A stretch of DNA of 54,789 nt from an uncultured Christensenellaceae bacterium (GCA_934555865.1 CAKTFI010000006.1:1-54789); one strand, 5' to 3'. Shown: positions 42,955-51,731, counted from the first letter of the stretch. Program-made: numbers and translations. The notes: generated by a model from the sequence alone, not told the origin.

Positions 42955-44952
42955 TTATGCCCGCACAATGTGGTAGTAGGCTCGCGCCGTGAGCGCATAG
43001 ATGCAGGCGTAGATGAGCGCAAAGCACAGGATGGTGACGGCCGTGCACGCCGAAAACAGATGCACATTGCTGAGCGACAGCACGCGCAGCAGCCGGACGA
43101 GCATCGGGAAGGCGGCGGCGATGTGCAGGCAGGCGGCGGCCAGCGGCAGGAAGAACACAGACAGCACCTGCGAAGAGATCGTGCGCTTGACCTCTGCGGA
43201 TGTCATGCCCACCTTTTGTAGGATGCGGAAGCGCTGCTGATCCTCATAGCCTTCGGAGACCTGTTTGTAATACATGATGAGTACGGTCGCCATCAAAAAC
43301 AGGGTTCCGAGGAAGATGCCGAGGAAGAATAGACCGCCGTAGATGCTGTAGAAGTTGGTGCGCGAGTAGGCGACGCACTGAAAGAGGAGGGGTGTATTTT
43401 TTCCCGCACGGTCCATGGTCAGTTCCTGCAAAAAGCCGCAGAGCGCGGCTTGTCGCTCGGTCCCATCCGGCACATCGACACCATAGTAGAAGTGCAGTGC
43501 ATCGTCTTCGATCTGGATGGGGTCTGTTTTGAGCGCCCGTTGCACATCGATGACTGCCTGCGTATCCGGCAGGACGACATAGTACAGCGGTTCTGCCCAG
43601 ACGGTGTTATGCGAATCCGGATCTACCGGGAAGTCGGAAAGCGCCTGCCGCACGCGGAAGGAGATGCCGTTTATGGAAATCTCTTCTCCCTGGGCAAAGG
43701 CCCGGCCCTGCGCGGAATAGACGAGTGCCTCGCCCGGCGCCAGCGCCTGCGCCTCGCCCTGGATGCGGTTGTAGTCCGCAAGCGGCAGGATGAGGAGGCC
43801 CGCATGGGGATCGTCGGCATACTGCTCCGTGGAAGGAGAGAACACTCCTTTCCGCTGTCGCAGAGTGAAGGAGGCATAGCGGTAATAGAGCGGGTTTTCC
43901 GTCGCGATGCCACTTTGCGAAATGGCATCGTCCCAAAAGGCGAGGTATTGTGCATAGTCCGCTTCGTCGAGCTGCCCCGAGACCTCGAGGTCGCGGGGAT
44001 ATTGCGCGCGCAGGCTGCCCTCCAGCCCAAAGAACAGCGAGGTGGTAAACGAGAGCATGACGAGCACCATCGTGGACAGGATGCAGATGTTGGAGAGGCC
44101 GACGGCATTTTGCCGCATGCGGTGGAGCATGCCGGACACTGTGGGGAAGTGCCGGGGCGTATAGTAGTACCGCTTGTTTTTGCGCAGCGCCTTTAGAACG
44201 ACGATGCTCCCGGCGGTGAACAGGCAGTAGGTGCCGAGGATGACGAGCAGCACGGCGACAAAGAACAGCCCCATCGCCTTGAGCGGCTGCCGGGTGAAGA
44301 TCGCGATGCTATACCCCGCGCCCAGGCTGAGTGCGCCGAGTAAAAATAGGCCGGTCCGCGTCCTCGGCTCGCGCTCGCCCTCTTCGGACTGGTGCAGCAG
44401 TTCGATGGGCTGTACACGCCGCACCTGCCGTACATTGCGCAGCAGGATGCATAGGAAGATGCCGCTGAACAGGAGGCAGGCGGAAAGAAACGCCGCCGGG
44501 GAGACCTGAAACCCGAATTGCAGGGGGAAGTCTACAAGGTTGCACAGCAAGAGGAGCATCAGCTTGGAAAACAGGATTCCGGCGCCCAGCCCGCACAAGA
44601 GCGAGAGGGTAAAGACATAGAGCGTCTCGATCAGCAGAACGCGCGCGATGTGCTTCTTTTCCATGCCGAGGATCTGATACAGCCCGAGTTCCCGGGTACG
44701 GCGCTGCATGAGAAAACGGTTGGTATAGAACAGGAGGATGGCCGAAAAGACGGCGATGACGCCGACGCCCAGGTGGAGCAGCGTGACAAGCGTTTGTTCG
44801 TCCGCGATCCCGTTGTTAGCGGCCAGAAAGGACAGGATATAGTACATGGCGACCGTCCCCGTGCAGGCGAGCAGGTAGGGGAGGTAGAACTTGGCGTTTT
44901 TGCGCATGTTGGAGGCCGCCAGGCGCGCATAAAAAAGTCGATTTTTACGCAT
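42955..44952 (-). CDS. BceB/VraG-type ABC transporter permease
   Basis: A 665-residue FtsX-superfamily permease with about ten transmembrane helices. A large extracytoplasmic domain of roughly 210 residues sits between helices 7 and 8 (from about 370 to 575), the signature of Bce-type antimicrobial-peptide detoxification permeases. The N-terminus (RKNRLFYARLAASNMRKN) and the RRTRELGLYQILGME cytoplasmic segment are typical. The start at 44952 overlaps the ATPase gene by 8 bp. The ligand cannot be determined; bacitracin or lantibiotics are likely from the family. Confidence 0.9.
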   Translation of the reverse strand: MRKNRLFYARLAASNMRKNAKFYLPYLLACTGTVAMYYILSFLAANNGIADEQTLVTLLHLGVGVIAVFSAILLFYTNRFLMQRRTRELGLYQILGMEKKHIARVLLIETLYVFTLSLLCGLGAGILFSKLMLLLLCNLVDFPLQFGFQVSPAAFLSACLLFSGIFLCILLRNVRQVRRVQPIELLHQSEEGEREPRTRTGLFLLGALSLGAGYSIAIFTRQPLKAMGLFFVAVLLVILGTYCLFTAGSIVVLKALRKNKRYYYTPRHFPTVSGMLHRMRQNAVGLSNICILSTMVLVMLSFTTSLFFGLEGSLRAQYPRDLEVSGQLDEADYAQYLAFWDDAISQSGIATENPLYYRYASFTLRQRKGVFSPSTEQYADDPHAGLLILPLADYNRIQGEAQALAPGEALVYSAQGRAFAQGEEISINGISFRVRQALSDFPVDPDSHNTVWAEPLYYVVLPDTQAVIDVQRALKTDPIQIEDDALHFYYGVDVPDGTERQAALCGFLQELTMDRAGKNTPLLFQCVAYSRTNFYSIYGGLFFLGIFLGTLFLMATVLIMYYKQVSEGYEDQQRFRILQKVGMTSAEVKRTISSQVLSVFFLPLAAACLHIAAAFPMLVRLLRVLSLSNVHLFSACTAVTILCFALIYACIYALTARAYYHIVRA

Positions 44953-45733
44953 GATTGTCCTCCTGCGCCTGTGCCGGCCGCCCGCCTGTCGTGAGGACGG
45001 TGAGCGCGTCTGTGATGCGTTCGTACATGGCTTCGGGCGACAGCGCGCCGCGATAGAGCTGGTGGAACACCTCGCCGTCCCGGATGAACAACACGCGGGA
45101 GGCGTGGCTCGCCGCCTGAATGGAATGCGTGACCATGCAAATTGTCTGCCCCTGCGCATGGATCTCGGAAAAGATTCGCAAAAGGTCGCCGGCCGACCGG
45201 GAATCCAGCGCGCCCGTCGGCTCGTCGGCGAGGATAAGCTGCGGCGCGGTGATGAGCGCCCGCGCGACGGCGGTGCGCTGCTTTTGCCCGCCGGAGATCT
45301 CATAGGGGAACTTGTCAAGCAGCTTAGAAAGCCCGAGCCTTTGGGCGAGCGGCGTCAGCTTGGCGGACATTTCCCGGTACCCTTCCCCAGCCAGCACGAG
45401 CGGGAGCAGGATGTTGTCCCGCACGGAAAAGGTGTCGAGCAGGTTGAAGTCCTGAAACACGAACCCCAGGTTTTTGCGGCGGAACAGCGCCAGATCGCTC
45501 TCGGGGATGCGGAGCATATCCTGCCCGTTTAGGTAGAGCTCCCCGCCGGTGGGGCGGTCGAGCGAGGCGAGGATGTTGAGCAGCGTCGTCTTTCCGGAAC
45601 CGGATTCGCCCATGATGGCGACATATTCTCCCGCTTCGATCGAAAAGGACACATTGGAAAGCGCCTGGACGGCATGGCCGCCAAAGCGCGTCGTATATAT
45701 TTTCTTGAGATTTTGCACTTCGAGTAGTGGCAT
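44945..45733 (-). CDS. ABC transporter ATP-binding protein, BceA type
   Basis: A 262-residue ATPase with Walker A GESGSGKTTLLNIL (about 39-52), Q-loop in VFQDFNLLD, ABC signature ISGGQKQRTAVARAL, Walker B LILADEPTGALD and the H-loop His in MVTHS. It belongs to the LolD/MacB-like class used by Bce modules. AAAGGAG lies before the ATG at 45733. It forms a pair with the permease and follows the operator region. Confidence 0.94.
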   Translation of the reverse strand: MPLLEVQNLKKIYTTRFGGHAVQALSNVSFSIEAGEYVAIMGESGSGKTTLLNILASLDRPTGGELYLNGQDMLRIPESDLALFRRKNLGFVFQDFNLLDTFSVRDNILLPLVLAGEGYREMSAKLTPLAQRLGLSKLLDKFPYEISGGQKQRTAVARALITAPQLILADEPTGALDSRSAGDLLRIFSEIHAQGQTICMVTHSIQAASHASRVLFIRDGEVFHQLYRGALSPEAMYERITDALTVLTTGGRPAQAQEDNHA

Positions 45734-45771
45734 AGGTGCGCTCCTTTCAAAATGGTCATCGTTCCATCCCC

Positions 45772-45800
45772 AGTATGGCAAAACAAAGGCGCGCCAGCCA
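45772..45800 (-). promoter_or_regulatory. Probable promoter of the bceAB-type pair
   Basis: On the minus strand TGCCATACT is an extended -10 (hexamer complement of 45772-45777), with a poor -35 (TGGCTG). A weak -35 fits activation by the response regulator bound just upstream. Confidence 0.5.
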
Positions 45801-45830
45801 TCGAATTCCCTTACAGTTTGCGGGCAAAGC

Positions 45831-45844
45831 TTACAATTTTGTAA
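45831..45844 (-). promoter_or_regulatory. BceR-type operator
   Basis: TTACA-N4-TGTAA is an exact match to the TNACA-N4-TGTAA consensus bound by BceR-like response regulators. A second, degenerate TTACA half-site lies about 20 bp toward the ATPase gene. Both are in the gap between the kinase and the ATPase genes. Confidence 0.75.
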
Positions 45845-45852
45845 GGCAGAGC

Positions 45853-46848
45853 TCATTCGGCCTCGAGCGGTGGGATGTTCAGCCCGATGCGCACGCGCGT
45901 GCCCCGCCCGACGGCGGATGTGATCTCCATAGAAAGGGAGAGGCGGGAGAGGATGCGCCGGCACAGATACAGCCCGAGGCCGGTGGATTTTTGCTCAATC
46001 CGCCCGTTGTAGCCGGTGAAGCCGCGCTCGCCCAGCCGGGGCAGGTCCTCCGGCGCGATGCCGATGCCGGAGTCCTCGATCACTAGCGCGCGGGAGGGGG
46101 CAGCTTCGGCATAGAGCGAGATGCTCCCCTGCGGCGTGTATTTGAGCGCGTTGGAGAGCAGCTGCTCCACGACGAAGCAGAACCACTTCTCGTCGGTCAG
46201 GATCTGCATGTGCGTGGGTGTGAAATGCAGCGCGATTTTTTTGCGGATGAACAGGCGCGAAAACTTGCGGATGCTTTGCCGCAGGAGCGTGTCCAGGTCG
46301 TGGCGGCGCAGCAAGAGGTCGCCGGAAAGCGACTGCGCCCGCACAAAGCCGAGCGCCATGTCCACATATTGTTCGATGGAAAAGAGCTGCTCCAAAAGCT
46401 CCGCCGGGTCGGCCTCGCCGCTCTGCAAGAGCAGGTGCATGGCGGCGATGGGCGTCTTGATCTGGTGCGCCCAGAGCGAATAGGATTCGGAAAGCTCGGA
46501 TAGCGCCACTTCCTTTTGGCGGATCGCCGCGGCGCGGCTTTCCTCCAGGGCAGACAACAGCGCCTGATAGTCCGCCTCTAGCCCGTCGGCCGGCGGCGGG
46601 AGGGGAGGCAGCAGCACGGAAATGTTCTGCTTTGCGCCCGTAAGCAGCCTGCGGCGACGGCGATAGGAGAGGTATTGCAGGCACAAAAGCACTGCCAAAA
46701 AGCAGAAGTCGAGCAGAAAGGCATAGAGGAACGCTTCCCGGGGGAGCTGGTAGAGCGAGAACACGCCACCGAACAGGGCGGCCGCCCCGAGCGCGGCGAG
46801 GATCGAGAAAAACGCCTGTTTGCGAAAGGAAAAGATCATGCATGCCAC
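45853..46848 (-). CDS. Intramembrane-sensing histidine kinase, BceS type
   Basis: A 331-residue kinase with two N-terminal transmembrane helices (about 12-32 and 36-58) and almost no extracellular loop, as in BceS kinases that sense through the partner permease. The phosphoacceptor His is in LWAHQIKTPIAAM; N-box NALKYTP, then DSGIGIAPEDLPR, and TGLGLYLCRRI. The frame begins with GTG at 46848, 3 bp after the regulator's stop; an ATG three codons later (46839) is an alternative. Neither has a strong ribosome site, so coupling is likely. Confidence 0.92.
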   Translation of the reverse strand: MACMIFSFRKQAFFSILAALGAAALFGGVFSLYQLPREAFLYAFLLDFCFLAVLLCLQYLSYRRRRRLLTGAKQNISVLLPPLPPPADGLEADYQALLSALEESRAAAIRQKEVALSELSESYSLWAHQIKTPIAAMHLLLQSGEADPAELLEQLFSIEQYVDMALGFVRAQSLSGDLLLRRHDLDTLLRQSIRKFSRLFIRKKIALHFTPTHMQILTDEKWFCFVVEQLLSNALKYTPQGSISLYAEAAPSRALVIEDSGIGIAPEDLPRLGERGFTGYNGRIEQKSTGLGLYLCRRILSRLSLSMEITSAVGRGTRVRIGLNIPPLEAE

Positions 46849-46851
46849 AGG

Positions 46852-47526
46852 CTACAGGCAGAGCTGATAGCCGAGCCCCTTTCTGGTTTGGATGGCGTCC
46901 GGAAGGCCCAATTGCTCGAGCTTTTTGCGGAGGCGCGTGATATTGACGCTTAAAGTGTTGTCGTCGACAAAGGCGTCGCTTTCCCAGAGCGCCTGCATGA
47001 TCCTCTCCCGCGAGAGCACTTCCCCTGGATGCTCCAAGAGCAGCTGCGCCAGGCGGAATTCATTTTTGCTGAGCGGCAGCTGCGCGTTCGCATGGGAGAG
47101 CGTGGCCTCGCGCAGATTCAGGGAGAGCCCGCCGCATTCCACGACCTGCATGCTGCCGGAAAAGGTATAGGCGCGGCGCAGCAGGGCCTGGATCTTGGCG
47201 GTCAGCACATCCAGGTCGAACGGCTTGGCGATGAAGTCGTCCGCCCCCATCTGCACGGCCAGGATGATGTTCATGTTTTCCGAGGCAGAGGAAAGGAAGA
47301 TGACCGGCGCCTTGGAAAATTTGCGGATCTCGCCGCACCAGTAAAATCCGTTGAAAAAGGGCAGCGCGATGTCCATCAAAATGAGGTGCGGGTCAAACTG
47401 CCGCACCTCGGCGGCAACATGGGAAAAGTCTTGCGCGCAGGCCGCCGCATAGCCCCATTTTTGCAGGTGCGCACACAGCAGGCGGGCGATCGTGGCGTCG
47501 TCCTCGACGATGAAGATCCGATGCAT
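46852..47526 (-). CDS. OmpR-family response regulator, BceR type
   Basis: A 224-residue regulator: receiver domain (1-115) with acidic pocket VEDD, phosphoacceptor Asp in LILMDIALPF and the KPF lysine, and a winged-helix DNA-binding domain (about 125-222) ending in TRKGLGYQLCL. The start at 47526 follows GAAAGGA. It is the first gene of the minus-strand regulator-kinase-ATPase-permease series and probably binds the TTACA operator ahead of the ABC genes. Confidence 0.94.
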   Translation of the reverse strand: MHRIFIVEDDATIARLLCAHLQKWGYAAACAQDFSHVAAEVRQFDPHLILMDIALPFFNGFYWCGEIRKFSKAPVIFLSSASENMNIILAVQMGADDFIAKPFDLDVLTAKIQALLRRAYTFSGSMQVVECGGLSLNLREATLSHANAQLPLSKNEFRLAQLLLEHPGEVLSRERIMQALWESDAFVDDNTLSVNITRLRKKLEQLGLPDAIQTRKGLGYQLCL

Positions 47527-47560
47527 GGGATTGATGTTTCCTTTCCAAAAGAATAGCTTC

Positions 47561-47589
47561 ATTATGGCATGCGCCGGGGAATTTTGCAA
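47561..47589 (-). promoter_or_regulatory. Promoter of the response regulator-kinase genes
   Basis: On the minus strand TTGCAA (complement of 47584-47589), 17 bp, TGC extension and CATAAT (complement of 47561-47566). Confidence 0.72.
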
Positions 47590-47600
47590 TGCATGCAATG

Positions 47601-47614
47601 TTTCTTAAAAGAAA
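47601..47614. promoter_or_regulatory. Candidate operator palindrome near the LexA-like gene
   Basis: TTTCTT and AAGAAA form an inverted repeat around AA, 18 bp upstream of the -35 of the LexA-like gene. The protein bound is unknown; the adjacent self-cleaving regulator is one candidate. It does not match the classical clostridial or Bacillus LexA box. Confidence 0.3.
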
Positions 47615-47632
47615 TGAATTTGGAAATTTGTA

Positions 47633-47661
47633 TTGCTTTTGGGAAACGGTTGGCGTATACT
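47633..47661 (+). promoter_or_regulatory. Promoter of the LexA-like-dinB cassette
   Basis: TTGCTT (47633-47638), 17 bp, TATACT (47656-47661). GTATAC at the -10 is itself palindromic and could be part of an operator. Confidence 0.7.
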
Positions 47662-47691
47662 AAGGAAAACGAGAAGCAGGAGGAAGCAAAG

Positions 47692-48306
47692 ATGCAGACC
47701 TTAGAGGCACTGTTGAACCGGGCGGTCGGCGGGGAGTCGCGCAATGCCTTTTGCCGGCGCGCCGGCATCAGCGCGGGCAATTTTTCCCGCATTTTGAAGG
47801 GGCAGAAGGCTTCGCCGGAGGTGCTGCGCAAGGTGGCGGCGGCGTCGCCCGCGGTCGGCTACGGCGAGCTGCTGGAGGCAGCCGGGTATGCGCCGCCCGC
47901 CGCGCAGGCCGCGCCGCAGGGCATCCCGATCTATGGGAGCATCGCCGCCGGCAGTCCGATCGAGGCGGAGGAGGACCTTTCGGGCTATGTCTATCTAGAT
48001 TACGCGCAAAAGCAATTCGGCGCGGACTGCTTTGCCCTGCGGGTGGTGGGCGACTCCATGGACATGGCGAACATGCCGGACGGGAGCACCGTCATCGTGC
48101 GGCGGCAGAGCGATGTGCGCGACGGCGAGATCGGCGCGGTGCTGATCGCCGGGCAGGCCACGGTCAAGAAGGTATACCACAAGGGCCGGCACCTGGTGCT
48201 TTCGCCTGTGAGCAAGAACCCCGTCTTTGCGCCACAGCTCTATTCCGAGGAAGAGGATGTGCGCATTCTGGGCAAGGTCGTGCTGTCGCTGGTGGAGATC
48301 TCATGA
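47692..48306 (+). CDS. LexA/UmuD-like regulator: HTH plus S24 autopeptidase
   Basis: A 204-residue protein with an N-terminal XRE-type helix-turn-helix (about 1-65; FCRRAGISAGNFSRILKG) and a C-terminal S24 self-cleaving domain (about 78-204). The catalytic pair is Ser122 in VVGDSMDM and Lys159 in ATVKKV; Ala86-Gly87 in IAAGSPI is the likely cleavage bond. It would release its operator when RecA filaments form. It overlaps the Y-family polymerase gene by 4 bp (ATGA at 48303-48306). GGAGGA precedes the ATG. It is a cI-like or LexA-like factor, not canonical LexA. Confidence 0.9.
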   Translation: MQTLEALLNRAVGGESRNAFCRRAGISAGNFSRILKGQKASPEVLRKVAAASPAVGYGELLEAAGYAPPAAQAAPQGIPIYGSIAAGSPIEAEEDLSGYVYLDYAQKQFGADCFALRVVGDSMDMANMPDGSTVIVRRQSDVRDGEIGAVLIAGQATVKKVYHKGRHLVLSPVSKNPVFAPQLYSEEEDVRILGKVVLSLVEIS

Positions 48307-49559
48307 AGGAGCGCGTCATTCTGCACGCCGACTGCAATTCCTTTTTCGCATCGGTGGAGTGCAAAAAGAACCCGGCGCTCAAGGCCGTGCCGATGGCGGT
48401 CGCGGGCGACCCCGAGAGCCGGCACGGGATCATCTTGGCCAAAAACGAGCTGGCCAAGCGGTGCGGCGTCAAGACGGCAGAGACGATCGGGCAGGCGCGG
48501 CGGAAGTGCCCGGACCTGCGCCTCGTCCCCCCGTGCTATGCGGACTATACCGCTTGTTCCCGGCAAGTCAACGCCATCTATCAGGAATATACGGACCTGT
48601 GCGAGCCGTTTGGGATCGACGAGACCTTTTTGGATGTGACAGGTAGCCTGCACCTGTTCGGCCTGAACGGCGAAGGGCTGGCCAACCTCCTGCGCGAGCG
48701 CGTCAAGCGGGAGGTGGGGATCACGATTTCCGTTGGCGTGTCCTTTTGTAAAACCTTTGCCAAGTTGGGCAGCGATTATAAAAAACCGGACGCCGTCACG
48801 GTGATTTCGCGCGAGAATTTCCGGGAGGTCGTCTATCCGCTGCGCGCCGGGGAAATGCTCAATGTCGGCCCCAAAGTGGAGGAGGCGCTGCACCGCCTCG
48901 GCATTTATACGATCGGACAGATTGCAGCGAGCCAGGAGGCTGTCCTGCGCGCACAGCTTGGCCGGGCGGGGGAGAGCATCTGGCGCGCGGCCAGCGGGCT
49001 AGAGGAAGAGCCCGTCCGCAGCATCGCGGAAAAGACGACACCTAAGTCCATCGGGCAGGGCATGACCTTTGCCGAAAACCTGGTGGGGGAACGGGAGATA
49101 TCGCTCGGCATTTCCATGCTGTCGGAAAGCGTAGCCGAACGGCTGCGGCGGCAGGAGCTGCTGTGCAGCGGCGTGCAGATTGCCATCCGCGACCCGCAGT
49201 TTCAGACCATCTCGCGGCAGCGGGCGCTTGCGGAGCCGACCTGCCTGTATCGGGAGATCTATGCGCTGGCGATGCAGCTGGCCCACAAGAACTGGACGAT
49301 GACGAAACCCGTGCGCGCGATCACGGTGACGGCGCTGGGACTCGGGCGGCGGGGCGAAATGCCGCTTCAGGGATCGCTGTTCGGCCCCAACCCGGCGCAC
49401 AGCCGGGCGGAACAGCTGGAAGAGGCGATCTTTGCTCTGCGCAAAAAGTACGGCAGAGACAGCGTGAACCGCGCGGGCATGATGCAGGCCGGATTTGACC
49501 GCCGAACAGGGCGAGAGGAAAAGGGGGACTATGTGCCCTTTCACGGGATCGAGGAATAG
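48303..49559 (+). CDS. Y-family DNA polymerase (DinB/UmuC type)
   Basis: A translesion polymerase of 418 residues. The palm begins with ILHADCNSFFASVE (first catalytic Asp) and the second acidic pair is in FGIDETFLDVTG. The SVGVSFCKTFAKLGSDYKKPDA segment is typical of the family, followed by HhH-containing thumb (AGEMLNVGPKVEEALHRLGI) and the little-finger domain. Start 48303 is coupled to the regulator gene. It is the UmuC/DinB partner of a UmuD-like regulator, so damage-induced bypass synthesis is likely. No beta-clamp motif search was possible. Confidence 0.94.
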   Translation: MKERVILHADCNSFFASVECKKNPALKAVPMAVAGDPESRHGIILAKNELAKRCGVKTAETIGQARRKCPDLRLVPPCYADYTACSRQVNAIYQEYTDLCEPFGIDETFLDVTGSLHLFGLNGEGLANLLRERVKREVGITISVGVSFCKTFAKLGSDYKKPDAVTVISRENFREVVYPLRAGEMLNVGPKVEEALHRLGIYTIGQIAASQEAVLRAQLGRAGESIWRAASGLEEEPVRSIAEKTTPKSIGQGMTFAENLVGEREISLGISMLSESVAERLRRQELLCSGVQIAIRDPQFQTISRQRALAEPTCLYREIYALAMQLAHKNWTMTKPVRAITVTALGLGRRGEMPLQGSLFGPNPAHSRAEQLEEAIFALRKKYGRDSVNRAGMMQAGFDRRTGREEKGDYVPFHGIEE

Positions 49560-49566
49560 GAAAGGT

Positions 49567-50865
49567 ATGGATGTTTTTGAAAAGCTGCGCATCCTGACGG
49601 ATGCGGCGAAATACGATGTCGCCTGTACCTCAAGCGGCGTGGACCGGACGGGCCGGGGTGGGCGGATGGGCAACGCCGCCTCGATTGGGTGCTGCCACAG
49701 CTTTGCGGCCGACGGGCGGTGCATCTCACTATTGAAGGTGCTGCAAAGCAATGTGTGCGCCTATGACTGTGCGTATTGCCTCAACCGGCGGAGCAACGAC
49801 CTGCCGCGTGCGACCTTCACGCCGCGGGAACTGGCAGACCTCACCATCGGCTTTTACCGGCGCAATTATATCGAGGGGCTGTTTTTGAGCTCGGCCGTCG
49901 TGAAGGACCCGGACACGACCTGCGAGCTCCTGCTGCGCACGCTGAAGATCCTGCGGGAGGAATATGGCTTTTTGGGGTATATCCATGTGAAGGCGATTCC
50001 CGGCGCTTCGTCGGAGGCGATCCGGCGGCTGGGGATGCTCGCCGACCGCATGAGCGTCAACATCGAGCTGCCTTCGGAAAAGAGCCTCACCCGGCTGGCG
50101 CCGGAAAAGAAGCGGGAGGCTATCCTTCGCCCAATGGCGCAGCTGCGCGACGGCATCGCCGCGGGCCAGCAGGAGGTCGTCCGTTACCGGCACGCGCCGC
50201 GGTTCGTGCCCGCGGGGCAGAGCACGCAGATGATCGTCGGCGCCTCGCCGGAAAGCGATTTCGACATTCTGCGCCTGACCTCGGCGCTCTACCAGACCTA
50301 TGCCCTAAAGCGCGTGTTCTTTTCGGCCTATGTGCCGCTCGTGGCGGGCAAAAACCTGCCCGCGCTGGGGACCAAGCCGCCGCTTCTGCGCGAGCACCGG
50401 CTGTATCAGGCGGACTGGCTGCTGCGGTTTTATGGCTTTCGGGCGGAGGAGATCTTGGACGAGGCGCATCCGAACTTCGACCCCTATTTTGACCCGAAAT
50501 GCAACTGGGCGCTGCGGCATATGGAGCAGTTCCCGGTGGAGGTGAACCGCGCGCCGTATGAGATGCTCCTGCGCGTGCCGGGGATCGGCGTGACCGGGGC
50601 GCGGCGGATCACGGCGGCGCGGCGGGGGAGCGCGCTGGACTTTTCCGACCTGCAGAAAATGCGCATCCCCCTCAAGCGGGCGCGGTATTTCCTCACCTGC
50701 AAGGGCAGGATGCTGCCGGGCGTGGGGTGCGACCCCGTGCAGGCCATGCAGGGGATCTTGCGCAACACGGGGCGCAGGGAGGCATTTTCGCTGGGCGCGC
50801 AGCAGCTCTCGCTCTTCGCGCCGACGGAGGAGGACCAATGGCAAAGCTTGACCGGCCAGCTGTAG
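49567..50865 (+). CDS. Putative DNA modification/repair radical SAM protein (UDG-linked type)
   Basis: A 432-residue radical SAM enzyme with its cluster motif CxxxCxxC at Cys64, Cys68 and Cys71 (NVCAYDCAYC). It is preceded by a conserved DVACTSSGVDRTGRGGRMGNA segment and followed by the barrel and a C-terminal helix-hairpin-helix (LLRVPGIGVTGARRI, about 340-360), which suggests DNA contact. This matches the rSAM family genetically linked to a uracil-DNA-glycosylase-like partner (TIGR03916 type). Its reaction is not known. It lies 7 bp after the polymerase gene and overlaps the DUF4130 gene by 28 bp. Confidence 0.88.
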   Translation: MDVFEKLRILTDAAKYDVACTSSGVDRTGRGGRMGNAASIGCCHSFAADGRCISLLKVLQSNVCAYDCAYCLNRRSNDLPRATFTPRELADLTIGFYRRNYIEGLFLSSAVVKDPDTTCELLLRTLKILREEYGFLGYIHVKAIPGASSEAIRRLGMLADRMSVNIELPSEKSLTRLAPEKKREAILRPMAQLRDGIAAGQQEVVRYRHAPRFVPAGQSTQMIVGASPESDFDILRLTSALYQTYALKRVFFSAYVPLVAGKNLPALGTKPPLLREHRLYQADWLLRFYGFRAEEILDEAHPNFDPYFDPKCNWALRHMEQFPVEVNRAPYEMLLRVPGIGVTGARRITAARRGSALDFSDLQKMRIPLKRARYFLTCKGRMLPGVGCDPVQAMQGILRNTGRREAFSLGAQQLSLFAPTEEDQWQSLTGQL

Positions 50866-51713
50866 TCTATTATTACGACGGGAGCTTCGCCGGGCTGCTC
50901 GCGTGCATCTATGAAAGCTATTCCGCGCATGAATTGCCGATGGACATCCTCCCGTGGGAGGGCGGTCAGATGCAGCTTTTGGAGGCAAAGCACATCCGCA
51001 CGCATGCCGAGAAGACCCGGCGGGTGCGGCAGGGTATCTGCGACAGGTGCGGGCGGCAGGCGTTCGAATTTCTGCGCCGGGCGTTCCTCACCTGCCTGGA
51101 CAAAAAGGAGCTTCGATTGCTGTACTTTGCGCGCCTCTGCTTTGCGCGGGGGAGGGAGGCGCTGCGGTTGCGCACGCATCCGGCCGTCCTGCCGCTGGCC
51201 GATGCCGTGACGCATATGCGGCGGGAGCGGGAATTGCTGCTGGGATTTTTGCGCTTCAGCGAATATAGGGGCGTGTTGGTGAGCGAGATCGCGCCCAAGA
51301 ACCGGATCCTGCCGCTGGTCTCCGCGCATTTTTGTGACCGCTTTCACGGCGAGGCGCTGCTCATCTTTGACAAGACGCACAAGGAAGCGCTGCTCTATGC
51401 CAACGGGCGGCGGGAATTCCGCCATATGGAGGCGCTGCGCCTGCCCAAGCTGCGCGAGGAGGAGGCGGCGTGGCAGGCGCTTTGGCAGGAATTTTACCGG
51501 ACGATCGGCATCCGCGAGCGCGAAAACCCGGTCTGTCGCCGCAGCCACATGCCCAAGCGGTATTGGCGCAACATGACGGAATTTTCCGCGCCGGAGCTCT
51601 CGGGCAAGCTGCCCATGCGGGAGATCCGCGAACGGATGCTGACGGCCGAGCGCCGTGCCTTTCTGCGGCGGGACGCGCACAGCCTTCCCGAGGCAAGCAA
51701 AAAGAGCCTGTAG
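50838..51713 (+). CDS. DUF4130/TIGR03915-type DNA metabolism protein
   Basis: A 291-residue protein of the family that accompanies the radical SAM enzyme above. The opening VVYYYDGSFAGLLACIYESY is its hallmark, with HMRRERELLLGFLRFSE and RFHGEALLIFDKTHKEALLY further on and a basic C-terminus. In many genomes this domain is fused to a family 4-like uracil-DNA glycosylase; here the glycosylase part is absent. The start overlaps the upstream gene in a different frame, with GGAGGAGG before it. It is likely an obligate partner in a DNA repair or modification step, mechanism unknown. Confidence 0.88.
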   Translation: MAKLDRPAVVYYYDGSFAGLLACIYESYSAHELPMDILPWEGGQMQLLEAKHIRTHAEKTRRVRQGICDRCGRQAFEFLRRAFLTCLDKKELRLLYFARLCFARGREALRLRTHPAVLPLADAVTHMRRERELLLGFLRFSEYRGVLVSEIAPKNRILPLVSAHFCDRFHGEALLIFDKTHKEALLYANGRREFRHMEALRLPKLREEEAAWQALWQEFYRTIGIRERENPVCRRSHMPKRYWRNMTEFSAPELSGKLPMREIRERMLTAERRAFLRRDAHSLPEASKKSL

Positions 51714-51731
51714 GAAACAGGCTCTTTTTTT
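51701..51731 (+). terminator. Terminator of the LexA-like-dinB cassette
   Basis: AGAGCCTG (51703-51710) pairs with CAGGCTCT (51718-51725), followed by T. The stop codon of the last gene lies in the loop. Confidence 0.9.
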
